Shown piece after piece: positions 58,550 to 64,000 of a stretch of 64,000 bases of DNA. The notes under the pieces were generated by a model. The model was given only the letters and a program-made list of their open reading frames with translations, was not told where the DNA came from and did no database searches. This DNA is from Echiichthys vipera (taxonomy: Eukaryota; Chordata; Actinopteri; Perciformes; Trachinidae). Every line of letters begins with the position of its first letter. The stretch's first letter is position 1. A program made the translations under genes and the position numbers. The stretch is taken from assembly GCA_963691815.1 (NCBI GenBank), contig OY829658.1, positions 11,490,381-11,554,380 on the forward strand, in the 5' to 3' direction.

Positions 58550-60215
58550 TTTTGTCTGCGCTTACAAGGACACTACGCTAATTTCCTCTCTTTGAACTTT
58601 GAGTGTACTCCTACAGTAAGGGTTTCTGTTTCTGCCAGTCCATGTGTCTTCAATGCCCCAGGCAAATAGGATATGTTCCGATCAAAATAATATCTGTGTT
58701 TTTTTGAGCTCAAAAACAATATACAGGCTGGCAATATAAATAATGACATTATGAAGGCATGTAGATTTATAATATTTTGTGCTGAAAAGAAGACTGCTTT
58801 TGCTTTTATTATATTACAAATGAAATAATGCAGTCAAAAGACTTTCATGCTTTTAAAATGCTATTTTCAGAATAAATAAATATAAATACTACATATTATG
58901 CAAGGTTGACATAGCAAAAAAGTCCCATGGATAAAGCATGGAAACTGGGTCTGTATTTTGAGACATCGCTGCAGACTATGCGGACCCTACCTCTTAAATG
59001 TACAAATGTGTTTAATTCATCATGAAAACGGTGGCAGCTACCTATTAAAAAAAAAATCACCATAACCTTCTGCTGGCTCATACCATTTTGCTCCTTTGTC
59101 TTTTTCACAGCAGTGGAGCGTGCAGCTTAGGTTGAATTATTTTCACTGGACATTATGACCGGAGGGGGTTTGATATGTCAGACCTCAACGGATTTTCCCT
59201 TTCACAGTTTATAATACCTGTATAGCGATGGTACTTTAGCTATGGCTGAATTTGATATTGACTCCACAATTTAGACATCTGGCATGCATACTCACGTAAC
59301 GAGGGATAAAATGACCTGAACCATTCTCCCTGCCTCACCAGGCCATATAAGTGCCCCCCAGTGTGCACCAGCATCCCTGAGGCAAGAGCCCCTTGTTTTC
59401 AGTCTTTTCAACCCCAGTTTGTGAGAGACAAAAATGGCTGATTCATTTTTTTAAAATGGACACAGTTTTGTAGCTTAAATATGTGCTCTAAATTGTTCTT
59501 CTAGTTGAACTTTCAGTTCAACAGGTGGCAATTAAAACAAATGACTCATCTCAACTTCTTTGAATGGCACTTGTTTCACTTGTTATAGCGTTATTTCACT
59601 TTAGGTGCACATTAAATTGAACAAGATACAGTTCGGAGTAGTACGATTGGTCAATTGAAGTCATGGTGACAATAAAACGGGCAAAAAGTCAAATTAAAGT
59701 AATTCATTTTGAAATAATTCCATAGAGCATTTACTAAATGTGATAAATGGGCTATTACTTATAGAAATATATTCCAGACTCTTTACCAAGCCATTTCGGA
59801 TTTATAAAGAGACTCTTTACATAATTTAATTAGTAAAATACATTATGTTAAATCTGCTGGCTTACACTAGCTTTCCTACTCAAATTCTTTCCAAGTTTTG
59901 AGAGATTTTAGTTTTTTTTTGTAGTTGAACAGTCTTTTCTGGTGTTTTCCATAGGGTTGCATAGACACGCACATGCTCACACGTATAGTCCTCTGTCCTG
60001 GTAACATCCCATATCTTTATTTGTGATTAATATGAGCCTTTGGTCATCAATCAATATATGGCTGCCATTACCCCAATCAAATCTTCACTCTGAAATGCAT
60101 TTAGGAAAAAAAAGAAAGAAAATCTGACTTTTTTTGCTCATCGTCCCATCTGGTGACATGGATAACTAATCACCTTAGTGATGTGCCTCCGTTCTTCATT
60201 ATTTAGCCCTTGAGA
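58550..60215. other. Non-genic sequence, no feature recognised
   Basis: Repeat-free-looking patches at 59150-59400 and 60000-60110 could be conserved non-coding DNA (inference). No exon is supported. Confidence 0.4.
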
Positions 60216-60220
60216 AGAGG

Positions 60221-60276
60221 TGTGTGTGTTTGTGTGTGTGTGTGTGTGTGTCTGTGTGTGTGTGTGTGTGTGTGTA
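60221..60276. repeat. (TG)n microsatellite, about 56 bp, interrupted
   Basis: TG array with TT and TC interruptions. Confidence 0.95.
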
Positions 60277-60279
60277 TTT

Positions 60280-63200
60280 AGTAGCAGCACAGAGTTGGAG
60301 CAAGGTCTGGCTCACTGTTTCAGCTTGTTTATGGCAGCTTGTTTGCTCAGCTCCAAACACAAACATGATCAGATTAACAAACAGCACTGCTCAGGCAATC
60401 AGTCCCCCTGTGCTACGGTATAACAGTTCAACTAATGAGGGGCATGCGGGATAAAGTTGTTTTTTATTCATTTGATACCGTGATGGGGGGGGGGTTGTCA
60501 CGTAGATTTTACAACAGGTAATGTACCATACAGTGTAGAAACAATGTGTCAGATGAAAGGCTGCGAAATCTTCATGGAGTGGGCAAGATTTCAACTATGT
60601 AAAGATTTTTGTTGCCTACACGTGTAGAATTTACTTATGCTGGGGCTTTGCCAACAACATGAGAAACAAAGTTTTAACCGCTTGCAATGAGCCATGAGGG
60701 CAATGTATAGTTAAAAAAAACCAACAATGTTTCACATTATGTGGTCCAAAAGGCCGTTTCTTTATTGGTTATTCCAAGCTACATTTCCATTTTAAACTAC
60801 ACAAAACATTCAGAGATGTTTACAAATTGGAAATGTGTACCTTATACTTTATGTGTTAAACTGTAGAGAGAAGGCCATGATTATATGTGATAAATTACTA
60901 GGCTAGACTAATGTCTCAATGAGTTTGTTAAAGAATGATGTCCTGCCCACTTATCTCTGTAAACTGCTGAATCTAGATGTCAATCAGTTATTTGTTGCTT
61001 ACAGGTGGAACATTTCAGTCAAAGTCCTAGAGTTTTCAAATAAAGCAATGCCTTACAGCAGGGAGGCCTCCATGTTTCATTATGTCTTATTTACAGAGGA
61101 CAGTGTGCCCAAGTATTTCATATTTAATGTGAAACAGTGAGGAAAAGACAAATAAGGGAAACAAATTCCAACAATTCCAACAAGTAAATTATTAAGCTTC
61201 AGTCCCTCTTCACTGTAGACCGGCAGCAACCTTAGCAGCTCTAGATGAAAAAACATTACAAAAAAATTAAATATGAAAGGTACATATTGATCTTCCTAAT
61301 GATTCTCCAATACTGATATACTTAATGCAGCATTCTTCTAACACTCGACAAAAATTTTTAGTGGCACAAGCAATAGAGACTCCATACAAATCTCACATAA
61401 CCTGCTGCTTTTCTTTTTCGGCGCCCTAAGGTTGGATCTGCCTGAGTAGCGTGGCTCAGCTGTCACTCAGCTGCAGAACAACAGTTGTACTGTAGTGAGT
61501 GGGACTTTTCATAATTCACCCTGTGTCTGAAGTGTAGTTCTACACATTGTATATCATTTATTTGTGCATGGAAGTATGACTGTCCAGGGATACTTGTCCC
61601 TTTAATATGTGCGTGATGATGTGGTAACCACATTTTTGGGTTATGTATTGCGCCATCCTATTTTTTTCGTTTTGTTCTGGCTATAAAAATAAAAACGAGA
61701 CACACACACTTGTGTGTTCAACGTGAGAAGTTGTTCGGGTTTCAATGCAATTTTCACAATGTGTTATATTTTTTCTATTTCTGGCTATTATCATCAGAAA
61801 AACTCAATGTCGAAAGGCAGACAGTGCTGCAGCAGCACCTGATTCATGTGTGGACAAGCTTGCGCAACACTTTTAGCAAGCCACTCACCATGAGTAGTAA
61901 TGACCGGTTAACTCACTATCTCTTTCGCCCGGCTCCCTAAAATAACCCAAGAATCATGGATCTTTAGTGAACCTTTGCTCGAGTCAGTTGAGTCCTCCCA
62001 AATTTTCCACATAAAATGAGAAATTGCATCAAACACAAACATCTTGAAATGTGTACAACCAACAACACCATAGAACTCTTTATAAGCTGCCAACTGTTAC
62101 ATAACTTGCAGCAATGAGTTATCATGAAACATCAACTGGGGGACTGAGTGAGCCGCAGTCAGTCTGATAGGGGTGTTCAAAGGCTGACACTTATAAGACA
62201 TAAGACATAAGTGTTGTATTTTCCTGTTACAAAGGCTGCATTACAGTGAGGTGATGGAAATTTTGGAACTTTACCAGACTTTTAGTTGCCTCTACCCGCT
62301 TAGTCATTATATCCACATCATTATTAATGATGATGATGATGCTGATGATTATCAAAACTCTTATTGTGTAAATGTATTGTGAAAGCACCAATTGTCCACC
62401 CTACAATATTGTTGCAATGTCGATATCAAGGTATTTGGTCAAAAATATTGTAATATTGTATTTTCTTCATTTAGCCTAGCTCTCAATACTAGCTCTCAAT
62501 ACTACCCATAATGGGGAAGAGAGAACATCATCTCAAAGGCCTGCTCTAACCCCTTTAAGTAATACTATGAAAAATCTGGTTAGATTTAAATAGTTCCAAT
62601 AACAGCACATCAAAGTATATGACCTATTGTACTTTGACATATGTACATTCACAACAGATCTTAAACATGTCCACATCCTTATCGCCTCACCCGAGCGCCT
62701 TGCACCTCATTTATAGAACATGTTTTTTCTGCACATTGGGTTAAAGGTGATTCTACATGCTGACTTGCAATCAGCTATTTGATTGGCCAGGGAGAAAATT
62801 ATGACATAGCAACAGTATGTATGTTAAAGAGACCAGCATTTATTATGAGATATAATGCTCTCTATTGCTATGTCAAAGTTACATTGTCACATATTCCAAA
62901 TACCTTTCATAAAATGAAAGACTACAGCTACATTTTGAGGACACATTCTGCAGGCAAGAATCTGAAAGTATTACAGGGTTGTTTTGTTTTGTTTTGTGGC
63001 TTTTGCCAGCGATTTCATCCTGAACTACAGTATCACTTTAATACTGTACATGCAGACAATATAAGGCATGGTTAAGACTATCTAGAGCTTTATCAAGTTT
63101 AGACACACCAGACATTTTGCCCCTGTACATGTGTTCATGCTTCTTGGGCATTTTATTATGGCCATGTGAAAACTGCAATTTTCCTTTCAGTGGCCCTGTG

Positions 63201-63490
63201 AGAGAATTCAACTCTCAATGCTTGTCAAGATAAGTTGTGGTTCTGGTTGTCCAACAGGAGCCAGGAGCTCAGTAACACCAGTCCTGGATCCTTATATAGT
63301 CCTGAAATAAATTGGTATTTTCTCCTGAAAGACAATAGAATCCGACACTTTCTTTTTATCTATGCTGATATTGTTTTAATGAAGAGGGGTAAATCTTTTA
63401 ATTTGTTATACATTTACTGCACTTGTTATGTTGTAGTGGCCCTCTCTAGTGATACCAGTAAAGACAATGTTTATCCTGTTTCACAATCCT
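60280..63490. other. Non-genic sequence with a 13-bp tandem duplication
   Basis: A G run near 60485-60493, TAGCTCTCAATAC twice in tandem (62477-62502) and a GAT-triplet run near 62328-62345. Frames such as 62779-63075 have no domain. The 132-codon frame 63235-63633 runs antisense through the SINE-like repeat that follows. Confidence 0.4.
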
Positions 63491-63494
63491 TCAA

Positions 63495-63685
63495 CCAACC
63501 ATCGATGAACCTAACACCTACATGTCTTTGGACTGTGGGAGGAAGAACCCGGAGAACCCGGATAGAACCCACGCAGACACGGAGAGAACCTGCAAACTCC
63601 ACACATAAGGGCCCCAGCCCAGATTCGAACTAGCGACCCTCTCGCTGTGAGGCGACACTGCTAACCACCACCGTGTCGCTATTAG
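63495..63685 (-). mobile_element. tRNA-headed SINE-like repeat, minus strand
   Basis: 'acatgtctttggactgtggg', 'gaggaagaacccggagaacc', 'gagaacctgcaaactccaca' and 'agattcgaactagcgac' (complement of a B box) are the reverse of the motifs at 17725-18010. The left (3') part is missing, so the copy is truncated. Confidence 0.75.
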
Positions 63686-64000
63686 AAGTGCAATGCATAT
63701 TTATTTTTTTTGCTAATGGGACCCTGTGGCTGAATGTTAAACTCCACTGAAGGTTAACTCTGCTAGACAACACTGTAGACATTTTTTCTTATGCCTGGCC
63801 AATGTTAAAATGAGTGCTCTGTTTCTGGGATAATTTAATTGGCCCTTCGGATGTATCAACTGGCTGTAACAAATGTTCCAGATACGCCACTGAACCCAAG
63901 CAGAATCAGTCAGCATATCATGTCCCTTTTAAGCTCATATAAGCTTGGATGGATGCATTATAGCCACAATTTTGTAGTTTTGAACATGTGCGCATTGTCC
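63686..64000. other. Non-genic sequence, no feature recognised
   Basis: AT-rich window end. No feature is seen. Confidence 0.4.

Noticed and set aside
63235..63633. 132-codon frame as a gene
   Set aside because: Its C-terminal third is antisense translation of a SINE-like repeat, and the rest has no domain.

Overview
The window looks like nuclear DNA from a bony fish, most likely a ray-finned teleost. It is AT-leaning and peppered with long (CA/TG)n arrays. Its interspersed repeats are ones familiar from fish genomes: L2-type and Rex1-type non-LTR retrotransposons, tRNA-headed SINEs, PIF/Harbinger elements and hAT elements. I found no convincing host protein-coding exon, rRNA, functional tRNA, CRISPR array, operon or prokaryotic signal. 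Nearly all short open frames are chance frames, microsatellite read-through or antisense reads of repeats. The stretch is best read as intergenic or deep-intronic DNA whose recognisable genes belong to transposons.

Layout. 1-12 kb: a 112-bp TG array, an old dispersed repeat near 1.5-2.0 kb, a three-unit 146-bp repeat (6.6-7.0 kb), a tRNA-derived SINE (8.3 kb) and two sites with perfect hairpins (10.0 and 10.4 kb). 12-21 kb: an L2-like reverse-transcriptase relic (12.1 kb), a SINE (17.7 kb) and quiet unique-looking sequence. 21-38 kb: two direct copies of one internally deleted PIF/Harbinger element (21.0 and 36.2 kb); a palindromic hAT MITE with perfect 8-bp target duplication (26.7 kb); a Rex1-like LINE interrupted by a 412-bp solo LTR (27.4-28.7 kb); and a longer L2 copy reaching its 3' tail (31.7-33.6 kb). 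38-50 kb: mostly unique-looking DNA with a 36-bp tandem duplication, a perfect 17-bp hairpin, a LINE C-terminal fragment (46.3 kb) and a 540-bp MITE (48 kb). 50-64 kb: a nonautonomous hAT with a second element nested inside (50.1-51.6 kb), a structurally complete 2.3-kb hAT transposon (56.0-58.3 kb), and further SINE and LINE fragments.

The most informative objects are as follows. The 2.3-kb hAT has matching terminal inverted repeats, a perfect 8-bp target duplication, a BED zinc finger and an almost intact ZBED-like transposase. The Harbinger pair shares one internal deletion junction and one SINE fragment, so both copies come from a single already-defective master. The solo LTR's empty site can be read directly from the LINE it interrupted. 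I see no undescribed biological system with confidence. The candidates for something new are the perfect hairpins, the quiet non-repeat blocks and the nested transposon structures.
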